From assembly GCA_937931165.1 (NCBI GenBank), contig CALHCI010000002.1, positions 1-41,786 on the forward strand: DNA of 41,786 nucleotides. Reading direction: 5' to 3'. The notes beneath the pieces were generated by a model, which was not told the DNA's origin, did not search any database, and saw only the letters and a program-made list of their open reading frames with translations. The DNA is from an uncultured Granulosicoccaceae bacterium (GTDB lineage Bacteria > Pseudomonadota > Gammaproteobacteria > Granulosicoccales > Granulosicoccaceae). The position numbers were made by a program, and so were the translations under genes. Positions 17,375 through 27,376 of this stretch are shown piece after piece. Positions within the stretch are counted from its first letter, which is position 1. Every line of letters begins with the position of its first letter.

Positions 17375-20300
17375 ATGTCGAGTGTTGCACAGTTGGCGTT
17401 GCGGAGCGCCAGCGTTCTCGTATTAGGGTTAGTCGCCATTGTTCTGGTTCAAGCGCTGGACACTCGTCATGGTGGCGTTACCAGGAGTCAGTCAGCCGGT
17501 CTCGAACTCAGTGCAGAGTCGTTAAACTTTGGCGTCGTTGCTGTCGATGAGGCTGCTTCTGCGGTCCTCACCCTGACTAATAATGGCCCGATACAAGGCG
17601 GTGCACTGGTCATCGAGAATCTTTTTTTGGATGAATTTGATTCACAGCAGTTCACACTGAGTCACCAGCCACCAATCAGACTTGAGCCAAAGCAGAGCAT
17701 TGACCTGACTATCGGGTTTGAACCCACCGAATCTGAAACGATAGCGGGGCAGCTGTTCATCAGTCATAACGGTGATGTTGCAGTAGCGACGGTAGCTCTT
17801 AACGGTTCCGGTCGCAGTGATAATGAACCTGAAATTGCTGCAGCAAACCCGGCGTCATTCCCGTTTGGTAAAAGCGAACTTTCGGGCTTTGGAGGTATAA
17901 AACCGACCTCATTACAGTTCGGCCCTGATAACCGTCTGTATGTGGCTACTATGCTTGGTGAAATACAGGTGCTTACGATAGAGCGCACCGGGGCTAACAA
18001 CTACAAGGTCACTAATAAGGAAGTGATCAATTCAATAAAGAACATACCCAATCACAATGATAATGGTATCTATCAGTCTAATGTTAAAAACAGGCTGGTT
18101 ACCGGACTGCTGGTCACCGGTACTGCAGAACAGCCGGTGATCTATGTGCATTCCAGTGATCCGAGAATCGGTGGTGGAGCCAGCGGTCATACCACCGGGC
18201 TTGATACTAACTCTGGTATCTTGTCTCGCTTAACAAAGACCAACAATGGCTGGGACAAGCTGGACCTGGTCAGAGGGCTGTCACGGTCCGAAGAAAATCA
18301 CCACAGTAACGGGATGGCGCTTGTTGGTACCAAGCTATATCTGGCCGCAGGCGGTAATACCAACATGGGTGCGCCTTCTAACAATTTTGCACTGTTGCCT
18401 GAATACGCACTAAGTGCAGCAATTCTTGAAATTGATCTCGGAGCGATAGGCAATAGTACCTACGATATTCCAACACTTGATGATGAAGACCGTCCGGGAG
18501 TCAATGATGCCAACGATCCGTTCGGTGGAAACGGCGGAAAGAACCAGGCGAAGCTGGTTGAGAACGGCCCGGTACAGGTGTATTCACCGGGGTGGCGAAA
18601 CCCTTATGATGTGATCGTCACTCAACATGGTCATATGTACTCATGGGATAACGGGCCGAACTCCGGTTGGGGTGGTGCACCGAACAATTGCGACAATAGC
18701 CGCAGTGAACCTGGCAGCACACAGCACGATGCATTGCACCTGATTACCGGGCGCGGCTACTATGCCGGTCACCCTAATCCAACGCGGGCTCACACTAAAA
18801 ACAAGTTCAACAGTAGCAATCCACAGGCAGCAGTACCCTATAACAATCTCATTGAATGTAATTACTATGGTCCTGGTACCAACGGCAACGGTCAGCATCC
18901 GCAAAACAATGCATTTGTAAGTTTGCCACGATCTACCACCGGGCTCAGCGAGTATACCGCTGCAAATTTCAATGGTCAGCTTGGCGGCAGCCTGCTCGTT
19001 ACCTCGTGGGACAACAAAGTCTATCGGGTAACGCTTGACTCTGCAGGGCAGATGCAGGATTTCAATGTATTGTTCTCCAATGTCGGGTCGAATCCGCTTG
19101 ATGTCACTTCACTTTCTGATTCAGGTGTATTTCCAGGCACCATATGGGTAGCTGATTTTAGTGCAAACGGTGTGGTGGTATACGAGCCGGATGATTATGA
19201 AGGAGGCTACACCAACGCCTGTATCACCGGTAGTGGTAATGATGATGCCGATGGTGATGGCTTTACCGATGTCGATGAACAGGCAAACGGTACCGATGCG
19301 TGTTCTGCCGCTGATGTGCCAGCTGATGTCGATGGGGACTTTATCTCCGACTTCACCGATCCTGATGATGATAACGACGGTATCGCCGATGTGGCTGACC
19401 CTTTTGCGCTCGACCCTGCCAACGGAGCCAATACACCGTTAGACATCGATTACCAATGGGAGAATGACAGTGACGGAGCCGGTTTTATCGCAGACCTTGG
19501 TTTCTCGGGATTGATGGTCAATGGTATCGACAACTATCAGACGCAGTTTGATCTTAATGAAATGACGATCATCGGTGCAGCCGGTGTGGTTACCGTTGAT
19601 GAGGTGCCTGCGGGTGATCCGATTAATGGTAAGAACACCCAGCAATACGGCTTCCAGCTGGGCGTGGATGTGTCGCCGAATACTGAGGTATTCAGGGCTC
19701 ACACCAGAGTGCTCGCACCGTTTTCTGGTGTCACACCTCAACCGCATCAATCCATGGGAATGTATATTGGTCGTGGTGACCAGGATAACTACGTAAAGCT
19801 GGTTGTGACCCACAATGGCTTTCAGTTACTGCTGGAAACTGACGGTCAGTTTCAGTCGCAGCAAAACCTAACCGCGCCGGTGACGGATGCCGAGTATATC
19901 GACCTGATGATCGAGGTTGATCCTGCGTCTGCGTTGGCAACTGGTTACTACGCGATTACCAATAATGGTATCACTGAAGCAGAGCAACAGGCCGGCAGCT
20001 TTGTATTTCCATCTGCCTGGCTTACTGCAAACACGAAACTGGCGGTTGGTATAATATCTACATCGGTCGGGGCCCAGCCGTTTTCTGCCACTTGGGATTT
20101 CATAACTGTTAAGGAAATAGGTGAGGAGCTTAACAAACCACCTACTATAAATATTGTCGAACCTACCTATGTTTTGGCCGGTGTTCCGGCATTTTTGAAT
20201 GCCAGTGTGGTTGATGATGGTATGCCGGATGGCAGCCTTTCCTATCAATGGTCGGTTCTTAGTGGGCCCGGTGATGTGCAGTTTGCAAATGCTACAAACG

Positions 20301-22570
20301 CTGTAAGCGCTGTGACTTTTAGTACAGAAGGAAGTTTCGTATTACAGTTAAGTGTTTCAGATGGAGAACTCACTTCGTCTGAATCGGTGACTGTGTTAGT
20401 GGTGGGAGATGCTGTTGATAGCGCAGGTGTGTTGTATAGGCTGAATGTCGGTGGCCCCAAGATAACTGCTAATTCTGGCGACTGGCTCAGTGATGATCAA
20501 TATGTAAATGATGGGAGGACATGGTCTAGTATCGTTGATGTGGATACCAGCTCGGCTCCTGACGTTCCGCCAGCACTGTTTAATACAGAACGATATAGTC
20601 CCTCCGGTACGCAGCCGATCGAGTGGCAATTACCGGTCGAACCAGGACAATACGAAGTTAACTTGTATTTCGCAGAAATCTGGTTCGGCGCTATGGCAAA
20701 TGGCATACGCGTTTTTGATGCTGAAGTTGAAGGGCAGCTGATCCCTAATATCGATATTTTTGCGTCTTCGGGTGGTAATACTGCACTAGTCAAAACTGTC
20801 TCGGTTAGTACGGACGATATCCTCAACATACGTTTGCTTCGACAGACGCAAAACCCTGCTTTAAAAGGGATTAAAATTAGTTCGATGTCAGGAACTGATT
20901 CTGAGGCTGTTGATGAACAGACTGATGAAGATATAGAAGATCAAGGAGAGGAAGACGACATCGATTCTGGTAATGATTCCGACGATTCTGAAGACAGAGA
21001 TACTGATAGTGAGACGGATTCGGAGAATGATTCAGATTCTGGTGGTGAGACGGACTCTGAAAATGATACTGATTCTGAAACAGATTCGGAAAATGACGAC
21101 AACGCAGTTACAGGTGTTCAAGGTTCTGTAGCGGTGGAGATAGAAAACTACAGCACGATTGTAGCCGGTGCTAACAGACAGTGGATATATTCGGCAAATG
21201 CGACCGCCAGTGGGGGCGGGTCGATGGTCACAGATCCGGATACAGGCGCATTGGCAAAATCCAGCAGTGGCTCAGCGCAACTCAGCTACCAGGTAAATTT
21301 CCCGGAGGCTGGCAATTATGTCGTATGGCTAAGGGGCTGGGGTGATACAAACACTGGTGAAGGTAAGAGTGACAGTGTACATGTTGGTTTAACTGAGAGC
21401 ACAACACAGGTTGTAGAGAATTTTCCTGCCGGTTGGAATTGGTCAAAGAGCAAACGTGGTGGAGGGCAGGTTCAGGTAAGTATTCCATCAGCTGGTGTGC
21501 ATGAGGTGAGTGTGTGGATGCGTGAAGATGGTTTGATACTGGACAAAATGCTATTTACCAAAGATCCGACATTTACACCAGTTGGAACTGGTATCGAGGA
21601 ACAGGATGACAGTGATTCACGTGAGACCGATGACAATTCAGAGCAAACACTATCTGCAACGACGCCTTGGAATACTATAACTACTTCCGATGGTAGTAAT
21701 GTCGAAGCCAGGCATGAGACCGGAGGCGTTGTTTTAAACGGTAAACTTTATATACTTGGCGGCCGCGGCACACGTTCGGTCAGTATCTATGATCCGAAAA
21801 CCAACAGCTGGGATACGGGATCGACACCACCAATTGAGCTCAATCACTTTCAACCCATTGTGTTTAACGACAAAATATGGGTTATTGGTGCTCTTACCGG
21901 TAGCTATCCGACAGAGCTTCCGGTAGGTGGGATTTATACCTACACACCATCGACAGACACATGGGCTATTGCTGGCGTGATCCCACAGGCCCGGCGGCGC
22001 GGATCTGCAGCGGCAGTTGTACACGACAGATATGTTTATGTCATCGGTGGTAATACAAATGGTCATATGCCTGGTGCGACTGCATGGTTTGACCGATTCG
22101 ACCCGGCTACAGGCGAATGGGAAGTGTTAGAAGATGCGCTGAACGCGCGTGATCATGCGACCGCTTCAATTAGCAATGGAAAATTGGTTTTTACTGCCGG
22201 CAGGCGATCGGCTTATCCGAATACTTTTGGAAATGTCGTAGCAAACACCGATGTGTACGATTTTAAAACAGCAAGCTGGTCCCAGGGGTTGGAAATACCG
22301 ACGGAAAGAGCCGGCACCATGACTGTAACGGTGGGTAATGAGGTTGTTGTTATCGGTGGTGAAATCCTGAAGTCAAAGTCAGCGTTGTCAGAAGTAGAAG
22401 CATACAATGTAAATAACAATATTTGGCGTTCATTGAAGCCGTTGACTATTGGTCGCCATAGCGGCGCTGCCATGGTCCTAAATGGTGAAGTTCATGTGGT
22501 GTCTGGCAGTGAAGGCCGCGGAGGTGCTCCTGAGTCAATCGCGCATGAAACACTCGTAATCGACTACTAA
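17375..22570 (+). CDS. Giant modular secreted protein: Ig-like, beta-propeller, Ca-binding, lectin, malectin, CBM, Kelch
   Basis: This 1731-residue protein has an N-terminal hydrophobic segment (about 8-28) that could be a signal peptide or anchor. Modules in order (approximate residues): Ig-like choice-of-anchor/ASPM-SPD2-Hydin-type domain 43-146; a sugar-dehydrogenase-like beta-propeller 170-610 with LQFGPDNRLYVAT and SPGWRNPYDVIV; thrombospondin-type-3-like calcium repeats 623-686 (DADGDGFTD, DPDDDNDGIAD); a lectin-like jelly roll 689-919; an Ig/PKD-like domain 920-1010; a malectin domain 1017-1172; an acidic linker 1174-1244; a carbohydrate-binding beta-sandwich 1250-1405 resembling the GH115 C-terminal domain; a short acidic linker; and Kelch repeats 1429-1731 (LYILGGRG, VYVIGGNT, VVVIGGE). 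It probably binds surface glycans; catalysis is unproven. The start at 17375 has GGAAG upstream; an ATG at 17342 is less likely. Confidence 0.85.
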   Translation: MSSVAQLALRSASVLVLGLVAIVLVQALDTRHGGVTRSQSAGLELSAESLNFGVVAVDEAASAVLTLTNNGPIQGGALVIENLFLDEFDSQQFTLSHQPPIRLEPKQSIDLTIGFEPTESETIAGQLFISHNGDVAVATVALNGSGRSDNEPEIAAANPASFPFGKSELSGFGGIKPTSLQFGPDNRLYVATMLGEIQVLTIERTGANNYKVTNKEVINSIKNIPNHNDNGIYQSNVKNRLVTGLLVTGTAEQPVIYVHSSDPRIGGGASGHTTGLDTNSGILSRLTKTNNGWDKLDLVRGLSRSEENHHSNGMALVGTKLYLAAGGNTNMGAPSNNFALLPEYALSAAILEIDLGAIGNSTYDIPTLDDEDRPGVNDANDPFGGNGGKNQAKLVENGPVQVYSPGWRNPYDVIVTQHGHMYSWDNGPNSGWGGAPNNCDNSRSEPGSTQHDALHLITGRGYYAGHPNPTRAHTKNKFNSSNPQAAVPYNNLIECNYYGPGTNGNGQHPQNNAFVSLPRSTTGLSEYTAANFNGQLGGSLLVTSWDNKVYRVTLDSAGQMQDFNVLFSNVGSNPLDVTSLSDSGVFPGTIWVADFSANGVVVYEPDDYEGGYTNACITGSGNDDADGDGFTDVDEQANGTDACSAADVPADVDGDFISDFTDPDDDNDGIADVADPFALDPANGANTPLDIDYQWENDSDGAGFIADLGFSGLMVNGIDNYQTQFDLNEMTIIGAAGVVTVDEVPAGDPINGKNTQQYGFQLGVDVSPNTEVFRAHTRVLAPFSGVTPQPHQSMGMYIGRGDQDNYVKLVVTHNGFQLLLETDGQFQSQQNLTAPVTDAEYIDLMIEVDPASALATGYYAITNNGITEAEQQAGSFVFPSAWLTANTKLAVGIISTSVGAQPFSATWDFITVKEIGEELNKPPTINIVEPTYVLAGVPAFLNASVVDDGMPDGSLSYQWSVLSGPGDVQFANATNAVSAVTFSTEGSFVLQLSVSDGELTSSESVTVLVVGDAVDSAGVLYRLNVGGPKITANSGDWLSDDQYVNDGRTWSSIVDVDTSSAPDVPPALFNTERYSPSGTQPIEWQLPVEPGQYEVNLYFAEIWFGAMANGIRVFDAEVEGQLIPNIDIFASSGGNTALVKTVSVSTDDILNIRLLRQTQNPALKGIKISSMSGTDSEAVDEQTDEDIEDQGEEDDIDSGNDSDDSEDRDTDSETDSENDSDSGGETDSENDTDSETDSENDDNAVTGVQGSVAVEIENYSTIVAGANRQWIYSANATASGGGSMVTDPDTGALAKSSSGSAQLSYQVNFPEAGNYVVWLRGWGDTNTGEGKSDSVHVGLTESTTQVVENFPAGWNWSKSKRGGGQVQVSIPSAGVHEVSVWMREDGLILDKMLFTKDPTFTPVGTGIEEQDDSDSRETDDNSEQTLSATTPWNTITTSDGSNVEARHETGGVVLNGKLYILGGRGTRSVSIYDPKTNSWDTGSTPPIELNHFQPIVFNDKIWVIGALTGSYPTELPVGGIYTYTPSTDTWAIAGVIPQARRRGSAAAVVHDRYVYVIGGNTNGHMPGATAWFDRFDPATGEWEVLEDALNARDHATASISNGKLVFTAGRRSAYPNTFGNVVANTDVYDFKTASWSQGLEIPTERAGTMTVTVGNEVVVIGGEILKSKSALSEVEAYNVNNNIWRSLKPLTIGRHSGAAMVLNGEVHVVSGSEGRGGAPESIAHETLVIDY
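21011..21097 (+). repeat. Acidic ETDSEND repeat in the giant gene
   Basis: Three 21-base copies (starting 21011, 21047 and 21077) each encode ETDSEND within an Asp/Glu/Ser-rich linker between the malectin domain and the following carbohydrate-binding domain. They probably form an extended, calcium-sensitive spacer. Confidence 0.85.
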
Positions 22571-22598
22571 CGATTGAAGGGAAGATCAGGGTACCTTT

Positions 22599-23357
22599 TT
22601 AGTAGTCAATGGGCCAGATCGCTCTGCTGAAAAGGCCGCCATCGACATTGATCGTCTGGCCGGTGATGAAGCCGGCTTTTTCATCTGCCAGCAGCAATAC
22701 GGCGTTGGCAACATCCTGCGGAGTGCCAATGCGTTGCAGCGGTGTGAGCTTTGCCCAGCTGTTGTTGTAGTCATCAGTTTCTGCCGCGGTGCGTTCAGTA
22801 GCGATCGCGCCAGGTGCGATGCAGTTTACCCGTATCCCGCGAGGCCCAAGTTCCAGCGCTGATGATTTGGTCAACATTTCTATGCCGCCTTTGGCGGCTG
22901 AATAGTCAATGAGTTTTGGAAACGCCAGTTTGTTGCATCCGGAACCAATATTGATGATTGAACTGCCGGCACAGGCGGTTTTAGCAAAGCATTTGGTCAT
23001 TAAGAAGCAACCGGTCAGATTGGTGGAAATGGTTCTGCTCCAGTCCTCTGGGGACAGTTCATCGATTGATGCCCAGGTCTGAACGCCGGCATTGTTCACC
23101 AGCAATGTCGCAGTGCGTCCGTACTTGTCATTGATAGCGCCGTACATCCCCTCGACGGTCGGCCAGTCACCAATATCGCCGCTAAGTGCCATAGCTTCCC
23201 CATCGGCTGCAATAATCTGCATAGCGGTCTGCGCGGCCGCTTCGGCGTTGAGATCATTGACGATAACGGTCCAGTGGCTGGCGGCAAGTGCTGTTGCAAT
23301 CTCGCGGCCGATTCCACCGCCGGCACCGGTGACGATTGCTAGTGGCGAGCTATTCAT
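22599..23357 (-). CDS. Short-chain dehydrogenase/reductase, classical SDR
   Basis: This 252-residue Rossmann oxidoreductase has the cofactor motif TGAGGGIG (10-17), NNAG (88-91) and the catalytic Ser139, Tyr152 and Lys156 (YSAAK). The C-terminus ITGQTINVDGG is typical of the FabG-like group. Asp35 at the end of beta-strand 2 (VNDLN) favours NAD over NADP. The substrate is unknown. It is convergent with the giant gene (28 bases apart) and divergent from asnS. Confidence 0.9.
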   Translation of the reverse strand: MNSSPLAIVTGAGGGIGREIATALAASHWTVIVNDLNAEAAAQTAMQIIAADGEAMALSGDIGDWPTVEGMYGAINDKYGRTATLLVNNAGVQTWASIDELSPEDWSRTISTNLTGCFLMTKCFAKTACAGSSIINIGSGCNKLAFPKLIDYSAAKGGIEMLTKSSALELGPRGIRVNCIAPGAIATERTAAETDDYNNSWAKLTPLQRIGTPQDVANAVLLLADEKAGFITGQTINVDGGLFSRAIWPIDY

Positions 23358-23527
23358 GTGTTTGCTGGGTACCTGTGTGTATTGCTGGTAAATCCATCTG
23401 GAATGTCAGTATTGTAAACGGCGATTAACGGTAACATACCAAGAAGTAGGGACGCGACGATCCCGCTCCAATATCTTTACTGGTGACTGCATTCCCGGCT
23501 GGACAAACTATTATTGTTGTCAGGCCC

Positions 23528-23544
23528 AATAATTTCGGATTATT
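23528..23544 (+). promoter_or_regulatory. Hairpin directly before the asnS start codon
   Basis: AATAAT and ATTATT form a 6-bp stem with loop TTCGG, ending two bases before the ATG at 23547. It occupies the place of a Shine-Dalgarno element, and none is evident. Confidence 0.4.
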
Positions 23545-23546
23545 CA

Positions 23547-24938
23547 ATGAGTAACGAGAGCTATTCTGTAAAACAATTGCTGGCAGCACAGGTTGCAGTT
23601 GGCAATCAGGTGGTAGTGAAGGGGTGGGTCAGAACCCGCAGAGATTCCAAGGCCGGTATCTCTTTTGTCAACGTTTACGATGGGTCTTGTTTTGACGGTA
23701 TTCAGGCGGTCGTTGCGGACACGGTGGCATGCTATGAGTCCGTTGTGCTGAAGCTGACAGCCGGCTGTTCAGTTGAAGTGACCGGCGAACTGGTTCAGTC
23801 ACAGGGCAAGGGTCAGGCGTTTGAAATTCAGGCAACTGATGTTGTTGTGCATGGCTGGGTAGATGACCCCGAAACCTATCCAGTAGCAAAAAAACGGCAT
23901 ACTTTTGAATACCTGCGATCAGTGGCGCACTTGCGACCAAGAACCAACGCATTTGGCGCTATCAGTCGTGTGCGCACCACACTGGCCAATGCGGTGCACA
24001 ACTATTTTTATGAACGCGAATTTCAATGGGTCAACACACCAATTATCACTGGCAGTGACTGCGAGGGAGCGGGTGAGCTGTTTAGAGTCAGCACGCTTGA
24101 TAAGGCCAATCTCAAAGGCGAAGTGAACTACGAAGAGGACTTTTTCGGCGCAGAGACATTCCTGACTGTCTCCGGACAACTGAATGTTGAATCTTTTGCG
24201 TTAGCGTTATCTAAAGTCTACACATTCGGTCCGACTTTCAGAGCCGAGAATTCAAACACCAGCCGACATCTCGCAGAGTTCTGGATGATCGAACCTGAAA
24301 TAGCGTTTGCAGGCCTCGATGAAAACGCCGCCCTTGCAGAAGACATGTTGCGCTATGTGTTTACCAAAGTACTGGACGATCGTGCAGACGATATGGCGTT
24401 TTTTGCACAACGCATTGATAATGGCTGTATTGAACGCCTCGAGCAAATGATCAACTCACCCTTTGTTCAGATGGAGTATTCCGAAGCGATAGACATCCTG
24501 AAGAGCTGCAAGAAAAAGTTTGAATACCCGGTCAACTGGGGGCTCGATCTGCAATCAGAGCACGAGCGTTTTCTGACTGAAGAGCATGTCGGTAAACCTA
24601 TTGTGCTGCGAAACTACCCTAAGGAAATCAAAGCGTTTTATATGCGTGAAAATGATGACGGTAAAACGGTTGCTGCAATGGATGTGCTGGCCCCGGGTAT
24701 TGGTGAAATTATCGGTGGCAGTCAGCGCGAAGAACGCCTTGACGTGCTCGATGCCAAACTTAAGGCGCAAGGTATCGAAGAAGAATTGTGGTGGTACCGT
24801 GATTTACGTCGTTACGGCACAGTGCCACACGCAGGCTTCGGATTGGGTTTCGAACGGCTGATAAACTACGTCACCGGCATGGAAAATATCAGAGACGCGA
24901 TACCGTTTCCACGAACCCCCAAGAGTGCTGCGTTCTAA
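23547..24938 (+). CDS. asnS: Asparagine-tRNA ligase
   Basis: This 463-residue class IIb synthetase charges tRNA-Asn. The N-terminal OB-fold carries [17 protein letters not shown]. The catalytic core has motif 2 ([11 protein letters not shown]) and motif 3 ([10 protein letters not shown]), and ends [11 protein letters not shown] as in E. coli AsnS. A possible upstream ATG at 23514 would add 11 residues with no family support. The next gene begins at the base after the stop. Confidence 0.97.
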   Translation: MSNESYSVKQLLAAQVAVGNQVVVKGWVRTRRDSKAGISFVNVYDGSCFDGIQAVVADTVACYESVVLKLTAGCSVEVTGELVQSQGKGQAFEIQATDVVVHGWVDDPETYPVAKKRHTFEYLRSVAHLRPRTNAFGAISRVRTTLANAVHNYFYEREFQWVNTPIITGSDCEGAGELFRVSTLDKANLKGEVNYEEDFFGAETFLTVSGQLNVESFALALSKVYTFGPTFRAENSNTSRHLAEFWMIEPEIAFAGLDENAALAEDMLRYVFTKVLDDRADDMAFFAQRIDNGCIERLEQMINSPFVQMEYSEAIDILKSCKKKFEYPVNWGLDLQSEHERFLTEEHVGKPIVLRNYPKEIKAFYMRENDDGKTVAAMDVLAPGIGEIIGGSQREERLDVLDAKLKAQGIEEELWWYRDLRRYGTVPHAGFGLGFERLINYVTGMENIRDAIPFPRTPKSAAF

Positions 24939-25700
24939 TTGAATACCGCAACAGTGTCAGGTACCGGTTTCAGCGGCATTGACTTCATTGCGATCGGCTT
25001 TTTCTTTGTGTCGTGGGTGATTCACTTCTGGGTGATCAATTACTCGCAGCTGCGGGAAAAATCGATCTCCTATCGTATGGCAGAGCATCGCTACCGTTGG
25101 ATGCACAATATGGTGCATCGTGATCCGAAAATGGCCGATGCACTCATTCAGAACACCTTGCAGTATGGGGTTTTGTTTTTCGCATCGACCACCATCCTGG
25201 TTATCGGTGCGTTGATAGCTGGGCTGGGCGCGTCTGACCAGGCTATTGCACTGTTGTCTGATATTCCCTTTGTTACTACGCCGTCGCGTACCGCATGGGA
25301 AATCAAGGTATTGCTGGTCATCGTTATTTTTACCTTTGCATTTTTCAAATTTGCCTGGAGTTACCGGTTATTTAACTATGTGCTGGTGCTGGTGGGTGCA
25401 GCACCTGACCTATCAGTAAAGCATTCGCTGCAACAACATGGTGACGATACAAAATCTCACATGTATGATCAGAGTTACCTCGATAACTACGCAGAAAGTG
25501 TTGGAAAACTCCATGCATTGGGCGCCAGACACTTTACTACCGGCTTGAATTCCTATTTCTTCGCGCTTGCCGCCGTTGCCTGGTTTCTGGATGCGCGGCT
25601 GTTTATCGCAGCGACGATTTGGGTTAGCGTGGTGTTGTACCGTCGTGCGTTTCGGTCAAACTTTCTTAAAATACTGGAAGGGATTGACAGTCGCGGATAG
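24939..25700 (+). CDS. DUF599 family integral membrane protein
   Basis: This 253-residue protein has about four transmembrane segments (residues about 14-34, 76-97, 120-140 and 202-240). The conserved DUF599 features MAEHRYRWMHNMVHRDPKMADALIQNT (shortened here to its first half, MAEHRYRWMH) and TWEIK-like text before a hydrophobic helix are present. Function is unknown. The apparent start is TTG, immediately after the asnS stop, so translation is probably coupled; a GTG at 24954 is an alternative. The gene converges on davB with a two-base gap. Confidence 0.8.
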   Translation: MNTATVSGTGFSGIDFIAIGFFFVSWVIHFWVINYSQLREKSISYRMAEHRYRWMHNMVHRDPKMADALIQNTLQYGVLFFASTTILVIGALIAGLGASDQAIALLSDIPFVTTPSRTAWEIKVLLVIVIFTFAFFKFAWSYRLFNYVLVLVGAAPDLSVKHSLQQHGDDTKSHMYDQSYLDNYAESVGKLHALGARHFTTGLNSYFFALAAVAWFLDARLFIAATIWVSVVLYRRAFRSNFLKILEGIDSRG

Positions 25701-25702
25701 GG

Positions 25703-27376
25703 TTAGGTTTGTTGTTCTTCACGATGTTCTTCAAGATCAATCGGGGCTAGTTCTGCAAACAAATTACCCGGTCCGGGGTTATCTTCGTGGCAACTGCCAC
25801 CGAGATGATTAACCACGCCCCATACGGCGTTTAGTGCTGTTTGCACAGCACCTTCAGCCCAGCCAGGCGTCCACGATACATCATCACCGGCAATGAAAAT
25901 TCCGCGTTCATCGGTGGCCATGTGCTGTTGCATGAAATGTGTATACATACGCCGGTTGTAGCGATAGTGCCCCGGCAGTGCGCCTTTAAATGCACCGAGA
26001 AAATTCGCATCGTCCTCCCATGAAATGGTGATGGGTTTACCAACAATATGCGATTTTATATCAACGTCCGGGTATATCTTACCAAGTGCCCCAAGTGCCA
26101 GTTCTACACGCCGTTCTATTGGTAATGGCAGCATTTTTAATGCGTCTGCCATCCATGTGTAGGTCAGGCAAATAACCGCAGGCGAGTCATCGCCGTTGTC
26201 AAACAAATAGGTGCCACGGGTGAGTCTGTCGGTAAGTGTCATGCTCATAACATGGCGGCCGGTCGCAGGGTCTATGTCTTTCCAGAACGGCCGGTCTACC
26301 ATCACAAACGTCTTTGACGATTGCATATAGCTGGTGCGATCAAGTGCCATCCAGTGATAATGCGAAAACAAGGATTCGTCGGTATCAATGCTTGTCGTCA
26401 GCAACCAGCTTTGGCAGGTAGCAATGACAGATTCGAACTTCCTTTTATTGCCGTACTGGTCAGTGACGGTAATCAACGCACCATCACGCTGCAGGCGAAC
26501 AACCCCTGGTCTGGTAGCACCGTCATTCAGGCTGCTGACACTGGTACCTGCCGGCCAGTGCTTAAGTGATGCGGGTTTATAAGCCCACAGTCCGCGTGGC
26601 AGTTGCTCTGATCCGCCAACAATAAGGTCCTGATCATCGTCACACGCAGTAAGCACAACACGCAGAATCTCGAGCATAGAGTTTCTGAAGTCAGAGTCCC
26701 AGCCACCGGTGCCGAAGCCAACCTGGCCAAAAATCTCGCGATGTTCAAACTGTAGTTTTTTAAACGACGGTGAGGTCGCCAGAAAGTCATAGAAGGTGCG
26801 ATCATCCCATTCCCGGACTAACGGATCCCATAGTGACTTAATGGTATTGACATCGCGTTCGCAAATAGCCTGCTGCAGTTGCACCAGGTGTGCCTGTGAT
26901 TGCAGCGCCTCGTTCCATGCGTCAGCCACCTGTTGATAAATCGCCGGCAGGTCATCCTGTGTTTTTGCATAGACCGTTTGACCAAATAGATCGATAACGG
27001 TACTGCCTGCGGCTTCGGTGAGCGGATTAGGAAACGGACGCTTCTCAAGCCTCAGCAGATCGGTGTAATGGTTAAACGTGGTGGCAGACTTTGGAAACCT
27101 CATGCCACCGAGTTCTGCCACCACGCCGGTGGCGTTGGGAAAGTGCTCCGAACGCAACCTGCCACCCATTCTGCCGGTTTCATAGATTATCGGTTTGAGA
27201 CCAAGCTTCATGAGTTCAAGTGCTGCGACCATGCCGGATACGCCGGCGCCACTGATCGCAACCTCAGTACCCAGACGGCTCTGTGGCAACTCGCCAAGTC
27301 CGCTTTGATGCGAAACCCAGTGGTCATAGGCAAACGGAAAGTCCGGCCCGAATACAGAAATAGATGGATTGCTCAT
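25703..27376 (-). CDS. davB: L-lysine 2-monooxygenase DavB-like flavoprotein
   Basis: This 557-residue FAD enzyme of the amine-oxidase/tryptophan-2-monooxygenase group has an FAD-binding motif at about 38-64 (ISGAGVSGMVAALELMKLG, then YE). MGGRLRS, VAELGGMRFP, GQVGFGTGGWDSDFRNSM, YMQSSKTFVMVDRPFW and FIAGDDVSWTPGW closely resemble Pseudomonas DavB as I recall it. DavB oxidatively decarboxylates L-lysine to 5-aminovaleramide. The ATG overlaps the davA stop as ATGA. The adjacent nitrilase-type DavA and amino-acid ABC transporter favour lysine as substrate; arginine or an aromatic amino acid is the main alternative. Confidence 0.85.
   Translation of the reverse strand: MSNPSISVFGPDFPFAYDHWVSHQSGLGELPQSRLGTEVAISGAGVSGMVAALELMKLGLKPIIYETGRMGGRLRSEHFPNATGVVAELGGMRFPKSATTFNHYTDLLRLEKRPFPNPLTEAAGSTVIDLFGQTVYAKTQDDLPAIYQQVADAWNEALQSQAHLVQLQQAICERDVNTIKSLWDPLVREWDDRTFYDFLATSPSFKKLQFEHREIFGQVGFGTGGWDSDFRNSMLEILRVVLTACDDDQDLIVGGSEQLPRGLWAYKPASLKHWPAGTSVSSLNDGATRPGVVRLQRDGALITVTDQYGNKRKFESVIATCQSWLLTTSIDTDESLFSHYHWMALDRTSYMQSSKTFVMVDRPFWKDIDPATGRHVMSMTLTDRLTRGTYLFDNGDDSPAVICLTYTWMADALKMLPLPIERRVELALGALGKIYPDVDIKSHIVGKPITISWEDDANFLGAFKGALPGHYRYNRRMYTHFMQQHMATDERGIFIAGDDVSWTPGWAEGAVQTALNAVWGVVNHLGGSCHEDNPGPGNLFAELAPIDLEEHREEQQT

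Noticed and set aside
17160..17426. 88-codon frame before the giant gene
   Set aside because: It overlaps the giant gene start in another frame and covers the palindromic regulatory region; no family and no ribosome-binding site.
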